Assembly (NCBI RefSeq): GCF_039523075.1
Contig: NZ_BAAAEP010000012.1
Location: forward strand, 1 to 64,000
Direction of reading: 5' to 3'
Length of the DNA stretch: 64,000 bases
From: Caenispirillum bisanense
GTDB taxonomy: Bacteria; Pseudomonadota; Alphaproteobacteria; Rhodospirillales; Rhodospirillaceae
Shown here one piece after another: positions 41,448 through 50,735 of the stretch. The translations under genes were made by a program, and so were the position numbers. Under the pieces are notes generated by a model. It saw nothing but the letters and a program-made list of their open reading frames with translations. It was not told the DNA's origin and ran no database searches. Numbering within the stretch: the stretch's first letter is position 1; every line of letters starts with the position of its first letter.

Positions 41448-42620
41448 ATGACGACGCTCGCCGACCTGCCCGCCGCGGCGCCCGACGTGGCCGCCATCGA
41501 CCTCGACCTTGATCCTGCCCGCCCGCCGGCGGAAACGCGGGTGGTCGTCGCCATGTCCGGCGGTGTCGACAGTTCCGTCACCGCCGCCCTGCTGGCCGAG
41601 CGCGGCTATGACGTGGTCGGCATCACCATGCAGCTTTACGACCACGGCGCCGCCATCGCGCGCGCCAATTCGTGCTGCGCCGGCAAGGACATCCACGATG
41701 CCCGCCGGGTGGCGGCGGCCATCGGCATCCCCCATTACGTGGTCGACTACGAGGGCACCTTCCTCGGCGACGTGATGGAAAAGTTCGCCGACAGCTACGT
41801 GTCGGGCGAAACTCCGGTGCCCTGCGTGCTGTGCAACCAGACGGTCAAGTTCCGCGACCTGCTGACGGCGGCCCGCGAGCTTGGTGCCGCTGCCCTCGCC
41901 ACCGGCCATTACGTCCGCCGCCGGCGCGGTACCGACGGCGGGGCGGAACTGTGGCGTGGCGCCGACCCGGCCAAGGACCAGAGCTATTTCCTGTTCGCCA
42001 CCACCCGCGAGCAGATGGAGTTCGTGCGCTTCCCCCTCGGCGGCCTGAGCAAGGACGAAACCCGCGCGCTCGCCCGCCGCTACGCCCTGCCCACCGCCGA
42101 CAAGGCGGAAAGCCAGGACATCTGCTTCGTGCCCGACGGCGATTACGCCCGCGTGGTGGAAAAGCTGCGCCCCGGCGCCACCCGCCCCGGCGACATCGTG
42201 CACGTGGACGGCCGGGTGATCGGGCGCCACGAGGGCATCATCCACTACACCGTCGGCCAGCGCCGCGGCCTCGACATCGGCGGCCTGGCGGAGCGGCTGT
42301 ACGTGGTGCGGGTGGAGGCCTCCACCAACCGCGTCATCGCCGGCCCGCGCGAGGCGCTGGGCCGCGACTCCTTCCGCATCCGCGACGTCAACTGGCTGGG
42401 CCAGGGCGACGGCCCGGCGGCCGGCGGCGTGCGCTGCGTGGTGAAGATCCGCAACAGCTTCCGCCCCGCCGCGGCGACGGTGCTGCCCCACCCGGACGGC
42501 GGCGCCGAGGTGCGGCTGGACGAGCCGGTCCACGGCGTGGCGCCGGGTCAGGCCTGCGTGCTCTACGACGGCGACCGGGTGCTGGGCGGCGGCTGGATCG
42601 TGCGCGACGGGCGCGGCTGA
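41448..42620 (+). CDS. mnmA: tRNA-specific 2-thiouridylase MnmA
   Basis: 390 residues. It installs the 2-thio group on U34 of tRNA Lys, Glu and Gln. The PP-loop ATP site is VVVAMSGGVDSSVTAALLAE; catalytic Cys residues are in VPCVLCNQTVKF and SQDICFVPDGDYARVV. The central and beta-barrel domains follow (GIIHYTVGQRRGLDIGGLAE, VRCVVKIRNSFRPAAATVL). About 30 extra residues precede the PP loop. Its sulfur supply probably comes from the desulfurase two genes upstream, giving the locus a sulfur-flow logic from CysE to tRNA. Confidence 0.95.
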   Translation: MTTLADLPAAAPDVAAIDLDLDPARPPAETRVVVAMSGGVDSSVTAALLAERGYDVVGITMQLYDHGAAIARANSCCAGKDIHDARRVAAAIGIPHYVVDYEGTFLGDVMEKFADSYVSGETPVPCVLCNQTVKFRDLLTAARELGAAALATGHYVRRRRGTDGGAELWRGADPAKDQSYFLFATTREQMEFVRFPLGGLSKDETRALARRYALPTADKAESQDICFVPDGDYARVVEKLRPGATRPGDIVHVDGRVIGRHEGIIHYTVGQRRGLDIGGLAERLYVVRVEASTNRVIAGPREALGRDSFRIRDVNWLGQGDGPAAGGVRCVVKIRNSFRPAAATVLPHPDGGAEVRLDEPVHGVAPGQACVLYDGDRVLGGGWIVRDGRG

Positions 42621-42767
42621 TCTTTCTGCGCCGTCCTCCTTCGTTTGGAGGATGTGATCGCCGTCACACCGCCTTAAGATGGCGCCGTCATGGGCGTTGC
42701 GAGCCGCCGGGCCTCAGTTGACCCCCGAGGCGCGGCGGCATCCCGAGTCGCGGACTTCCATCACACC

Positions 42768-42802
42768 GGCGCGCCTCCGTCCTGGGGGCGCGCCGTCCTT
42801 TT
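42768..42802 (+). terminator. terminator between mnmA and convergent yihY-type gene
   Basis: GGCGCGCC at 42768-42775 pairs with 42787-42794 across an 11-nt loop, followed by GTCCTTTT. It lies about 150 bp past mnmA, directly at the stop of the convergent gene. Confidence 0.55.
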
Positions 42803-43761
42803 CACCGCCGGGTGCGGCCCAAGGTGTCGGCGGCATGGGCATCGCGCTGGCCCATGGGCTTGCGGTGGCCCTGGGTGGTGTCGTGACGGGTCTGGCGTTC
42901 CATCTCGCAGTTCACCTCCGCCCCCAGCAGCACCACGAAGGCCGACAGGTAGAGCCACAGCAGCAGCATGACCACCCCGGCCAGGGCGCCGTAGCTTTCG
43001 TTGTAGCTGCCGAAGTTGCGCACATAGAGCGAGAACAGGATGGAGCCGACGATCCACAGCACCGCCGCCAGGGCGGAGCCGGGCGTCACCCAGCGCCATT
43101 GCGGCTCGTCGCGGTCCGGCGCCACCCGGTAGACCACCGCCAGCGCCAGCATCACCAGCACCACCAGCAGCGGCCAGCGGCCGAGCAGCACCGCCCATTC
43201 CACCGTCGCCGGCAGGCCGAGCGCCGCCACCACCGCCGGCACCACGGTGATGACGCCCAGTGCCACGATGACGAAGACGATGGCCCCCAGCGTCAGCCCC
43301 AGCACCACCAGGGTGCGCTTGACGAAGCCGCGTTCCTCGCGCTCGTCGTAGGCGATGTCGATGCCGGTGACCAGCGCCTTCATGCCCTTGGAGGCACTCC
43401 ACAACGCCGCCAGCAGGCCGACGATGGCCCCGAAGCCGAGCGCCCCGCCGGAGGCCGAGGCCACCCGCTGCAACTGGTCCTGGATGATCTGCTGCACGTC
43501 CGGCGGCAGCATGCCGGCCACCGTCTGGATCTGGCCGGTGACGTCCTGTGGGCTGGCGACCAGGCCGTAGAGGGTCAGCAGCGCCGCCAGGGCGGGGAAG
43601 ATGGACAGGATGCCGAAGAAGGCGATGCCGGCGGCGACGATGCTGATGTTGTCGTCGCCGATCTGGTCCTTCACCCGCAGGGCCACGTCGCGCAGGCCGC
43701 GCTTCGGGATGTCGGTCGGCTTGCTGGCCTGCCGGCCATGGCGGTCGCTGTGCCGCGTCAC
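42802..43761 (-). CDS. YihY/BrkB-family inner-membrane protein
   Basis: 319 residues from GTG 43761 (GAGGTG upstream). The YihY/virulence-factor BrkB family is recognised by IGDDNISIVAAGIAFFGILS, IFPALAALLTLYGLVASPQD, ALGFGAIVGLLAALWSASKG, YDEREERGFVKRTLVVLGLT and the C-terminal span WLYLSAFVVLLGAEVNCEME. Six hydrophobic segments are visible. The family was once called RNase BN in error; the true role, perhaps transport or envelope function, is not known. Confidence 0.92.
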   Translation of the reverse strand: MTRHSDRHGRQASKPTDIPKRGLRDVALRVKDQIGDDNISIVAAGIAFFGILSIFPALAALLTLYGLVASPQDVTGQIQTVAGMLPPDVQQIIQDQLQRVASASGGALGFGAIVGLLAALWSASKGMKALVTGIDIAYDEREERGFVKRTLVVLGLTLGAIVFVIVALGVITVVPAVVAALGLPATVEWAVLLGRWPLLVVLVMLALAVVYRVAPDRDEPQWRWVTPGSALAAVLWIVGSILFSLYVRNFGSYNESYGALAGVVMLLLWLYLSAFVVLLGAEVNCEMERQTRHDTTQGHRKPMGQRDAHAADTLGRTRR

Positions 43762-43866
43762 GCATCACCTCGATGGCTGCGGTGCCCCTGGTATCGGAGC
43801 ACCTTCAGCCTGTGAACGGACGCCGCCGGGGGCGGGTTCGGTCGCCTCGCCGCGCCTCCGCTCCGG

Positions 43867-45162
43867 TCAGCCGCCGCCGGTGGCGGCAGGGGCGGGCGGG
43901 GCAGGGGCGGCCAGCAGCCACGGCGGCACCGCGTCGGTCTCGCCGGCGCCGAGGAAGGTGCGGCCGATGTCGACAGTGCTCTGCCGTCCGACGCTGGCGG
44001 CGTGGGCCTCCATCCACCCCCGCGCCTTGGCGGCGCCCAGGTCGCGCAGCCAGCACAGGAATTCCCACTCGGTGTTGAACTTGCTGGAGGCGGACAGGGC
44101 GTCCATCTCCTGCTCGCCGCTGATCATGTGGATGAACATGCGCTTGTAGTCCTGCGGGTCCAGCTTGCCTTGCTCCAGCAGGCGGTCGACGAAGGCGATG
44201 GCGCGCATCTCGCGGTACAGGCTGGCGTTGAAGGTGATCTCGTTCAGGCGGTTGATGATCTCGCGCGCCGTGCGCGGCACCGCCTGGCGGCGCAGCGGGT
44301 TGATCTGCACCAGCACGATGTCGCGGCTGCCGCCGCGGTAGATGAACGGCCACAGCGCCGGATTGCCCATGTAGCCGCCATCCCAATAGGCGTCGCCGTC
44401 GATCTCCACCGCCTGATACAGGTGGGGCAGGCAGGCTGAGGCCATGATGTGGCGGGCGGTCAGCTCGTCATGGCGGAACACCCGCGGCCGGCCGGTGGTG
44501 ACGCTGGTGGCGGTGACGAACACCTGCACCCGGTCGCAGCGCCGCACCCGCTCGAAATCCACCGCCGCCTCGACGATGCCCTGCAGCGGGTTGTAGTTGG
44601 AGGGGTTGAACTCATAGGGGCTGTAGAGCCGCTGCATCAGGTCGGCCCAGATGAACCACGGGTTGCCGTCCAGGCTCCAGCTGCCGGTCAGCCAGCCGTG
44701 CGGGCCGCGTTTCCAGGGGGTGAAGCGGCCGGCATCGGCGACCTTGCGCCAGAATGCCTCCAGCCCCTCGCGCGCCGCCTGCTTGCCGCCGCGCGACAGC
44801 CCGTCGGCCAGCACCACGGCATTCATGGCACCGGCGGAGGTGCCGGAGACGCTTTCGATCTCCAGCCGGTCGTCGGCCAGGATGGCGTCGAGCACGCCCC
44901 AGGTGAAGGCGCCATGGGCGCCGCCGCCCTGCAGGGCGAGGTTGACCGGCTTGCCCTTGCCCTCCAGCCGCACGTTGGGCGGCCGGAAGCGGAACACCTT
45001 GCCGAGCGCCGCCTTGACACCGGCGGCAAACCCGCCGCCGCGCCGGGGCTCCGCCGGCTCGCGGCAGGGGGTGTCGGCGCCGGCGGGCGGTATGTCTTCT
45101 GCATTCACCGCCGGAGCGGTGGTGTCTGTGGTGGCGGGCTTGGGCGTCGGATGATCGGTCAC
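43867..45162 (-). CDS. patatin-like phospholipase
   Basis: 431 residues from GTG 45162, preferred because AGGAGG lies 6 bp upstream; an ATG at 45198 would bypass it. Residues 1-70 are Pro/Thr/Ala-rich and disordered. The patatin domain follows: oxyanion loop LALQGGGAHGAFTWGVLDAI, nucleophile motif SVSGTSAGAMNAVVLADGL and catalytic Asp in YWDGGYMGNPALWP, so the Ser-Asp dyad is intact. It should hydrolyse membrane lipids or storage esters. The C-terminus is Ala/Pro-rich. No signal peptide is seen. Confidence 0.92.
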   Translation of the reverse strand: MTDHPTPKPATTDTTAPAVNAEDIPPAGADTPCREPAEPRRGGGFAAGVKAALGKVFRFRPPNVRLEGKGKPVNLALQGGGAHGAFTWGVLDAILADDRLEIESVSGTSAGAMNAVVLADGLSRGGKQAAREGLEAFWRKVADAGRFTPWKRGPHGWLTGSWSLDGNPWFIWADLMQRLYSPYEFNPSNYNPLQGIVEAAVDFERVRRCDRVQVFVTATSVTTGRPRVFRHDELTARHIMASACLPHLYQAVEIDGDAYWDGGYMGNPALWPFIYRGGSRDIVLVQINPLRRQAVPRTAREIINRLNEITFNASLYREMRAIAFVDRLLEQGKLDPQDYKRMFIHMISGEQEMDALSASSKFNTEWEFLCWLRDLGAAKARGWMEAHAASVGRQSTVDIGRTFLGAGETDAVPPWLLAAPAPPAPAATGGG

Positions 45163-45308
45163 GACCGTCCTCCTGTCTCTCCATGCTGCATTGCACAATG
45201 GTGGGGTCCGGGGGCGGCGAATGCAAGGACAGGTCTGTTTCCGAACCGTGAAAACAAGGTGTTGACGACCGCCCGCGCGGCCGTTATATACGGGCCTCCC
45301 AGCGCGAT

Positions 45309-45385
45309 GGCGGAGTAGCTCAGCTGGTTAGAGCAGCGGAATCATAATCCGCGTGTCGGGGGTTCGAGTCCCTCCTCCGCTACCA
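45309..45385 (+). tRNA. tRNA-Met (CAU), elongator type
   Basis: 77 nt with an encoded CCA end. Acceptor 45309-45315 pairs with 45375-45381 (a G-U at the first pair). The D arm holds AGCTCAGCTGGTTAGAGC, the anticodon stem GCGGA/TCCGC encloses loop ATCATAA with anticodon CAT, and the T arm has GGTTCGAGTCC. It lacks the initiator features (unpaired first base, GGG/CCC anticodon stem), and the body matches alphaproteobacterial elongator Met rather than tRNA-Ile2. Confidence 0.95.
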
Positions 45386-45393
45386 TCAAGGAC

Positions 45394-45430
45394 AAGGGGT
45401 TGCCGACCGGGCGGTCAGCAACCCCTTTTT
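45394..45430 (+). terminator. intrinsic terminator after tRNA-Met
   Basis: AAGGGGTTGC (45394-45403) pairs with GCAACCCCTT (45418-45427), with an inner GACC/GGTC stem in the loop, and the T run reaches 45430. It starts 9 bp after the tRNA end. Confidence 0.9.
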
Positions 45431-45441
45431 CCTTGCCCGCG

Positions 45442-46764
45442 TCACGCCACCCGCTGGACGCCGGCGATGAAGGTGTGGACGCTGGTGGTCACCGTGCCGG
45501 CGCGGGAGGTGAGCGAGGCGGCGGCGCCGTGCACCTGCGTCACCGCGCCTTCCGCCCCCAGGGCGGCGACGTCCACCCGGGCCACCACGTCGTCCACCGA
45601 CCGGGCATTGTCGGCGGCTTCGGCGGCGTTGCGGGCGATCTCGTCGGTGGCGGCGCACTGCTGCACCACGGCGCTGGCAATGGCGCCGGTGATCTCCCCG
45701 AGGGTGCCGATGATGGTCGACAGGTCGGCCATGGCGGCGGCGGACTCGCCCACCGTGCCCTGCATGGTCTCGATCAGGTCGCCGATCTCGCCGGTGGCGC
45801 GGGTGGTCTGGTTGGCGAGGCTTTTCACCTCGTTGGCGACCACGGCGAAGCCCTTGCCGGCGCTGCCGGCGCGTGCCGCCTCGATAGTGGCGTTCAGCGC
45901 CAGCAGGTTGGTCTGGCTGGCGATGGTCTCGATCAGGCCGAGGATCTTGCCGATGTCGGCCGCCGCCGTCTGCAGGCGCTCCACCACCCGGGTGGCATCG
46001 TGGATGCGGCTGCCGGCCGCCTGGGTGGTCTCGGCGATGACGTGGACCTGGCGCTCGATCTCGCGGATGGAGGACGCCATCTGCTCCGACGCCGCCGACA
46101 CCGCCTGCACGTTTTCGGTGGCGCGCACGGCGGCATCGCGGGCGACCAGGGATTCCTTGCGCACCGTCTCGGTGGCGCTGGCCATGTGGGCGGCGGCGGC
46201 CCCCAGCTGGGTGGAGGCGGCGGTGATGTCGGCCACCAGCATCTCGGCCGTCGACTGGAAGCCGCAGCCTTCCTCCTCCACCGCCTTGCGGGTGCGGGTG
46301 CGGACCAGCTCGAAATAGACCGTCAGGCTCATGGACAGGTCCATGAAGATGGCGGCGTGGACGGCCTGCAGGATGTCGGCGGTCTGCTCGGGCTTCCACT
46401 TGTTGGCGCGGGTCACCAGCCGGGTCAGGCCGTCGAGGAAGAACGAGTAGCCGGCGAAGTACGTGTTGGGATGGATGTCGTGGCGGGCATGGGCGGCCCC
46501 GATGCGGCGGCAGTTTTCCTCGTACTCGGCGCCCCAGTTGCCGGAGAACAGGAACTGCATCCAGTGCCGCCGCTGCGCCTGCTTCACGTGGTCGAGGGCG
46601 GCATGGCTGCGGAACGGCTCGCGCAGGCCTTCGGTCGCCATGACGAAGCGGTAGAAGTCGTCGATGATGGTGTCGATGTGGCGCTCCAGCAGCGGGCGAG
46701 CAAGCTGGAGGCCCTTCAGGGTGTTGGCGTCGATCCGCAGGGCCGCATTCAACCGCGCATCCAT
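45442..46764 (-). CDS. globin-coupled methyl-accepting chemotaxis protein (HemAT-like)
   Basis: 440 residues, with no membrane spans and therefore cytosolic. Residues 1-160 form a protoglobin sensor: LERHIDTIIDDFYRFVMATE, HWMQFLFSGNW and RIGAAHARHDIHPNTYFAGY, with likely proximal heme-ligand His92. The rest is a long coiled-coil signalling domain with the hairpin tip LGLIETIASQTNLLALNATI, EAARAGSAGKGFAVVANEVK, SLANQTTRATGEI that contacts CheA/CheW. It senses oxygen or other diatomic gases and steers aerotaxis. No che genes are nearby. Confidence 0.94.
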   Translation of the reverse strand: MDARLNAALRIDANTLKGLQLARPLLERHIDTIIDDFYRFVMATEGLREPFRSHAALDHVKQAQRRHWMQFLFSGNWGAEYEENCRRIGAAHARHDIHPNTYFAGYSFFLDGLTRLVTRANKWKPEQTADILQAVHAAIFMDLSMSLTVYFELVRTRTRKAVEEEGCGFQSTAEMLVADITAASTQLGAAAAHMASATETVRKESLVARDAAVRATENVQAVSAASEQMASSIREIERQVHVIAETTQAAGSRIHDATRVVERLQTAAADIGKILGLIETIASQTNLLALNATIEAARAGSAGKGFAVVANEVKSLANQTTRATGEIGDLIETMQGTVGESAAAMADLSTIIGTLGEITGAIASAVVQQCAATDEIARNAAEAADNARSVDDVVARVDVAALGAEGAVTQVHGAAASLTSRAGTVTTSVHTFIAGVQRVA

Positions 46765-47223
46765 CTGGGCTTCTCCCGGTGGTAAGGGGTGAGGATAGTT
46801 CTTTCGGGCAAAGAAACCAGTACCATCACCTTACCCTTGGGGTGAAGGCGTCTCTTACCCCCAGGTCTCACACCAGAAAGTAGGTATTGTCTCAATTCCA
46901 AAGCGGGAATGGGCGGCGCAGACGGCGGAAACGTTGGTCGCGAAGACCGACAGGACTGGATGGTTACTTGCTGCCTCTGCAGACCGCGTGACCTGGCTTT
47001 ATACCTTTTCGCCCTGCAGCCGACGGCTATGACCATTGGTGGATGCTTTCGGCGCTTTGTTGCTGGGTCGGCCACCTTTGCTCCAGCCGCGCGGTCGCCA
47101 CGGCGGCGGCACGCGCAGCAATAATACCAAGGCATGAAATTTTTGAACCCACGGCACCGCGCGCCGTTGGTGGCCGAGTTCGTTGCCGATCCTCAGCAGC
47201 GACATGAGCGGAGAGTGGTTCCG
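46765..47223. other. 459-bp intergenic region
   Basis: No credible gene: open frames here lack ribosome sites and family features. It should carry divergent promoters for the globin-coupled receptor (minus) and the DUF4383 gene (plus), including the candidate stress promoter at 47144-47168. A run of CTTACCC/GGGGTGA-like segments (46778-46870) could form small hairpins in the receptor leader, but no known RNA class was recognised. Confidence 0.55.
47144..47168 (+). promoter_or_regulatory. candidate EcfG-type promoter of the DUF4383 gene
   Basis: TGAAC (47144-47148), 16 nt, CGTT (47165-47168), 55 bp before the ATG: four of five -35 bases and a perfect -10 of GGAAC-N16/17-CGTT. Confidence 0.4.
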
Positions 47224-47652
47224 ATGACCCCTGCAGCAGTCCGAACCTTCGCCCTGATCCTGGGCATCGTGTTCGTGGTGGTCGGCATTGCCGGCTTCAT
47301 CCCCGCCTTCGTGGTTGCACCGGCCACCGATGCCGGTCTGGCGCTCGACCACGGCCACGGCCGCCTGTTCGGGCTGTTCCCGGTCAACTGGCTGCACAAC
47401 CTGGTGCACCTGGCGTTCGGCGTCTGGGGGCTGGTGGCGTCGCGCGGCTTCGGCGGCGCCCGCGGCTATGCGCGGGCGGTGGCGGTGATCTATGCCGTGC
47501 TGGCGGTGATGGGGCTGATCCCGGTCCTGCGCACCACCTTCGGCCTCATCCCGCTGTACGGTCACGACATCTGGCTGCACTTCGCCATTGCCGCGGTGGC
47601 CGCCGTGTTCGGGTTCATGCGGGTGTCGAACGGCACCACGGCGCGCCCGTAA
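47224..47652 (+). CDS. DUF4383 four-span membrane protein
   Basis: 142 residues from ATG 47224, with GGAGAG upstream. Four hydrophobic segments are seen: ALILGIVFVVVGIAGFIPAF, WLHNLVHLAFGVWGLVAS, AVAVIYAVLAVMGLIPVL and LHFAIAAVAAVFGFM. The family marker LFGLFPVNWLHNLVHLAFGV (DUF4383, GLFxVNxLHNLVHLxxG) is explicit. Members are inner-membrane proteins of unknown function, frequently found among stress-induced genes. It is convergent with the CHASE histidine kinase gene. Confidence 0.88.
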   Translation: MTPAAVRTFALILGIVFVVVGIAGFIPAFVVAPATDAGLALDHGHGRLFGLFPVNWLHNLVHLAFGVWGLVASRGFGGARGYARAVAVIYAVLAVMGLIPVLRTTFGLIPLYGHDIWLHFAIAAVAAVFGFMRVSNGTTARP

Positions 47653-47688
47653 GGCGTCCAGCCGCTGCTGCCGTCGAGGGCGTCCGCC

Positions 47689-49404
47689 TCAGGAGGCGAG
47701 GGCGGTGGGCGGCGGGTCGGCGGCGGCGGTGACCGGGTCTTCAGCGTCGGCGGCGGCGGGCAGGGTGAAGCGGAAAACCGAGCCCTGGCCGGGCACAGAC
47801 TCAACCCAGATCTCGCCGCCGTACTGGTGGACGATGCGCTTGCACACCGCCAGCCCGACCCCCGATCCGCCGTCGTGATTGCTGCCGTCCAGGCGCTGGA
47901 ACAGGCCGAAGATGCGCTCGAAGTATTGCGGCTCGATGCCGATGCCGTTGTCGGCCACCGACAGCACCCAGTGCGCCGGCTGGCCGCTGCCGGGGGCGGC
48001 GCTGACCTGGATGCGCGGCGTCACGCCGGGGCGGGCGTAGCGCAGGGCGTTGCCGAGCAGGTTCTGGAACACGCTGGTCAGGCGGGCGTCGGTCAGCAGC
48101 GGCGGCATGGGCGCCACCTCGACCACGGCGCCGCTGTCGGCGATGTCGTGTTCCAGGTTGCGCAGCGCCTCCTGCACCGCCGTCGCCACCGGCATCACCG
48201 CCTGCACGGCCGCCGGGTTGGACAGGCGGGAGTAGTTCAGCAGGTCGCGCACCAGTGCCGACAGCCGCCGGGCATTGCCGACCAGGAAGGCGAGATAGTC
48301 GTCGGCGTCGGCATCCAGCCGGCCGCGGTAGCGGCGGTCCAGCAGCTGGGCATAGCTGACGATGTTGCGCAGCGGCGTCTGCAGGTCGTGGGAGGTGGCG
48401 TAGGCGAAGCTTTCCAGGTCGGCGTTGGACCGTTCCAGCTCGCTGTTGGACCGCTCCAGCTCCAGGGTCTTGGCCAGCAGCGCCCGTTCGGCGGCGGCGC
48501 GGCGGGTGACGTGGCGGGCGGTGCCGAAGGCGATGGTGGCCATCAGCAGGAACACCACGATGCCGAGCACGCGGGTGGTGGTCAGGGTCTGTTCCACCGC
48601 CTCCCAGCCGCCCACCGGGGCGCCGGCGAGCGCCCAGGCGCCGTCGGGCAGCTGCACGTCGACCACCACCGGGCGGTCGGTGAACACGACGTCGTCCCCC
48701 CACACCAGCGGCCCGCCGAGGCCGCCGCCGTCGCGGCCGCGGATGGCGACATGGAACCAGCGGCCGGGCGAATCGACGCCCGTTTCACTGAACACCTTGG
48801 GGATGTCGAGCACCACGTTGACCATGCCGAAGAACGGCCCCGGCTCGCCGTTCTCGCCGGGCAGGAACACCGGCGTGCGGGCGATCAGCCCGATGCCGCC
48901 CTGGATCAGCGGCACCGGCCCCTGCAGCTGCGAGGCGCGGCTCTCGATGGCCTTCTGTACGTTGGCAAGCTGCTCCGGCACCCGCGAGAAGGGGGCGCCG
49001 ATGACCGCCTCGTTGCCCTCCAGCGGGTAGGTCATGGCGATCACCATGCCGCGGCTGACCACGATGTTGCGCACGGCGCTGTGGCCGTCCAGCAGCATGG
49101 CGGCGACGCGGTTGAATTCTTCCTCGGTGATGTCGCCGCGCGCGACGATGAAGGCGGCCATGCCGCGCGCCCGCAGCAGCGGGGCGCTGATGCTGGCTTC
49201 CAGCTTGGCGCGCATGATGTCGAGCTGGCTGCGGATGGCGGCGCGGGCGTCGGTGTGCAGGGTCTGGCGCTCGACCATGTCGAGGCGCACCAGGGCCATC
49301 AGCGACAGCAGCGTCACCAGGGCGGCCAGCAGCCACGGCAGCACCGTTGCGCCGGCGGCCTCCCTTCCCGCACCTGTCCTGCGCGTCACCGGCTGCTCGG
49401 CCAT
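47689..49404 (-). CDS. membrane CHASE-domain sensor histidine kinase
   Basis: 571 residues from ATG 49404. Topology: one span near 22-42 (LPWLLAALVTLLSLMALVRL), a periplasmic CHASE domain about 45-270 (FIVARGDITEEEFNRVAAML, VIAMTYPLEGNEAVIGAPFS, GLIARTPVFLPGENGEPG), a second span near 278-296, then a coiled linker rich in LERSNSELERSN. The HisKA region has phosphorylated His339 in ATSHDLQTPLRNIVSYAQLL. The HATPase domain shows NLLGNALRYARPG, VADNGIGIEPQYFERIFGLF and GGSGVGLAVCKRIV. No cognate response regulator is adjacent, so it is an orphan kinase; the ligand is unknown. Confidence 0.93.
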   Translation of the reverse strand: MAEQPVTRRTGAGREAAGATVLPWLLAALVTLLSLMALVRLDMVERQTLHTDARAAIRSQLDIMRAKLEASISAPLLRARGMAAFIVARGDITEEEFNRVAAMLLDGHSAVRNIVVSRGMVIAMTYPLEGNEAVIGAPFSRVPEQLANVQKAIESRASQLQGPVPLIQGGIGLIARTPVFLPGENGEPGPFFGMVNVVLDIPKVFSETGVDSPGRWFHVAIRGRDGGGLGGPLVWGDDVVFTDRPVVVDVQLPDGAWALAGAPVGGWEAVEQTLTTTRVLGIVVFLLMATIAFGTARHVTRRAAAERALLAKTLELERSNSELERSNADLESFAYATSHDLQTPLRNIVSYAQLLDRRYRGRLDADADDYLAFLVGNARRLSALVRDLLNYSRLSNPAAVQAVMPVATAVQEALRNLEHDIADSGAVVEVAPMPPLLTDARLTSVFQNLLGNALRYARPGVTPRIQVSAAPGSGQPAHWVLSVADNGIGIEPQYFERIFGLFQRLDGSNHDGGSGVGLAVCKRIVHQYGGEIWVESVPGQGSVFRFTLPAAADAEDPVTAAADPPPTALAS

Positions 49405-49496
49405 GGATCGCGTCCCCTCCGTCCCCCACGACAGAGGATAGACCACTGCCGGCCCCGGCGGAAGGGGGCGCAATGACCCCGCCGCCGGCCGGCGGG

Positions 49497-50735
49497 TCAG
49501 TGGGAGGCGTGCAGCAGCCGGCCGCGCTCGGTCACCAGCACGCAGACCAGGGCGGCGAGGCCGTAGACGGTGAAGGCGATCACCAGCGGCCGCACGGTGC
49601 CGTCGTAGGCCTGGCCCGCCAGCCAGCCGAGTCCGGCGCCGGCGGCGGTGGTGTAGAAGCCGGTCAGCGACGATCCCATGCCGGCGATGTGGCCCAGCGG
49701 CTCCATGGACAGGGCGCCGAAGTTGGGGGCGATGAGGCCGAAGCAGAAGAACGACGCCATCAGCAGCACCACCAGCACCGTCAGCGACGGCGGCTCGCCA
49801 CCGAGGCCGACCACCGCCATCAGCAGCCCGGCGGCGACATAGCCGATCAGCGCCGCATGGGACAGCCGCCGCATGCCCAGCCGGACCACCAGCCGGGTGT
49901 TGAGCAGCGACGCCACCGCCATCACCGAGGCGACGATGCCGAACACCACCGGGAAGGACTCGGTGGTCAGGCCGTAGACCTCCATGAACACCTGCTGGGC
50001 GCTGCCGATGTAGGTCATCAGCGACCCGAACAGGAACCCCATGCCGACGGTGTAGCCGACCGTCGGCCGCGACCGCACCACCGTCAGCGCCGCCTCGGCC
50101 AGCGGGCCGGGCGACAGCGAGCGGCGATGCTCGGGCGTCAGCGTCTCGGGCAGGCGCAGGGCGGTCCAGCCGGCCAGCAGCCCGCCCACCGCCAGCAGGG
50201 TGCCGAAGATCCACTGCCACGGCCCGAGGGCCAGCACCGCCGCACCGATGAACGGGGCGACGATGGGCACGATGATGAAGATCATCATGGCGAAGGACAT
50301 CACCCGCGCCATGCCGCGCCCGGCGAAACGGTCGCGCACGATGGAGACGGCCATGATGCGCGGCGCCGCCGCCCCCAGGCCCATCAGCGCCCGCGCCCAC
50401 AGCATGGTGGCGAACGTCGGCGCGATGATCGCCAGCACGACGCCAAGGGCGAAGATGGCGATGCCCGCCGCCACCACCGGCTTGCGGCCGAACCGGTCCG
50501 ACAGCGGCCCGCACAGCGGCTGCCCGGCGGCAAAGCCGAGCAGGTAAGCGGTGATGACCAGCTGGCGGTCGTTGGGATCGGCCAGCGCGAAGGTGGCGGC
50601 GATGTCCGGCAGCGCCACCAGCATGATGTCGATGGACAGCGCCGTCAGCGCCATCATCAGGGCAATGATCGCGACGAACTCGCCGAACCGCAGGTCGGAA
50701 CGCGGAAGGGCGGCATCGCTGGACGGGGTGGCCAT
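49497..50735 (-). CDS. MFS drug-efflux transporter, Bcr/CflA family
   Basis: 412 residues from ATG 50735 with AGGAG upstream. Twelve membrane spans are expected; the DHA1-type motif A appears as GFAAGQPLCGPLSDRFGRKP, with ALSIDIMLVALPDIAATFAL in helix 1 and GAAAPRIMAVSIVRDRFAG after helix 4, the Bcr/CflA pattern. Such proton antiporters export antibiotics such as bicyclomycin or chloramphenicol, or sulfonamides and dipeptides. Substrate is not predictable. It stands alone between the histidine kinase and a VOC protein. Confidence 0.92.
   Translation of the reverse strand: MATPSSDAALPRSDLRFGEFVAIIALMMALTALSIDIMLVALPDIAATFALADPNDRQLVITAYLLGFAAGQPLCGPLSDRFGRKPVVAAGIAIFALGVVLAIIAPTFATMLWARALMGLGAAAPRIMAVSIVRDRFAGRGMARVMSFAMMIFIIVPIVAPFIGAAVLALGPWQWIFGTLLAVGGLLAGWTALRLPETLTPEHRRSLSPGPLAEAALTVVRSRPTVGYTVGMGFLFGSLMTYIGSAQQVFMEVYGLTTESFPVVFGIVASVMAVASLLNTRLVVRLGMRRLSHAALIGYVAAGLLMAVVGLGGEPPSLTVLVVLLMASFFCFGLIAPNFGALSMEPLGHIAGMGSSLTGFYTTAAGAGLGWLAGQAYDGTVRPLVIAFTVYGLAALVCVLVTERGRLLHASH

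Noticed and set aside
46778..46870. Riboswitch-like hairpins in the leader of the globin-coupled receptor gene
   Set aside because: Only short imperfect stems with no conserved core of a known riboswitch class.
46909..47135. Possible small genes in the 46.8-47.2 kb gap on either strand
   Set aside because: No ribosome site, Arg/Pro-rich composition and no conserved features.
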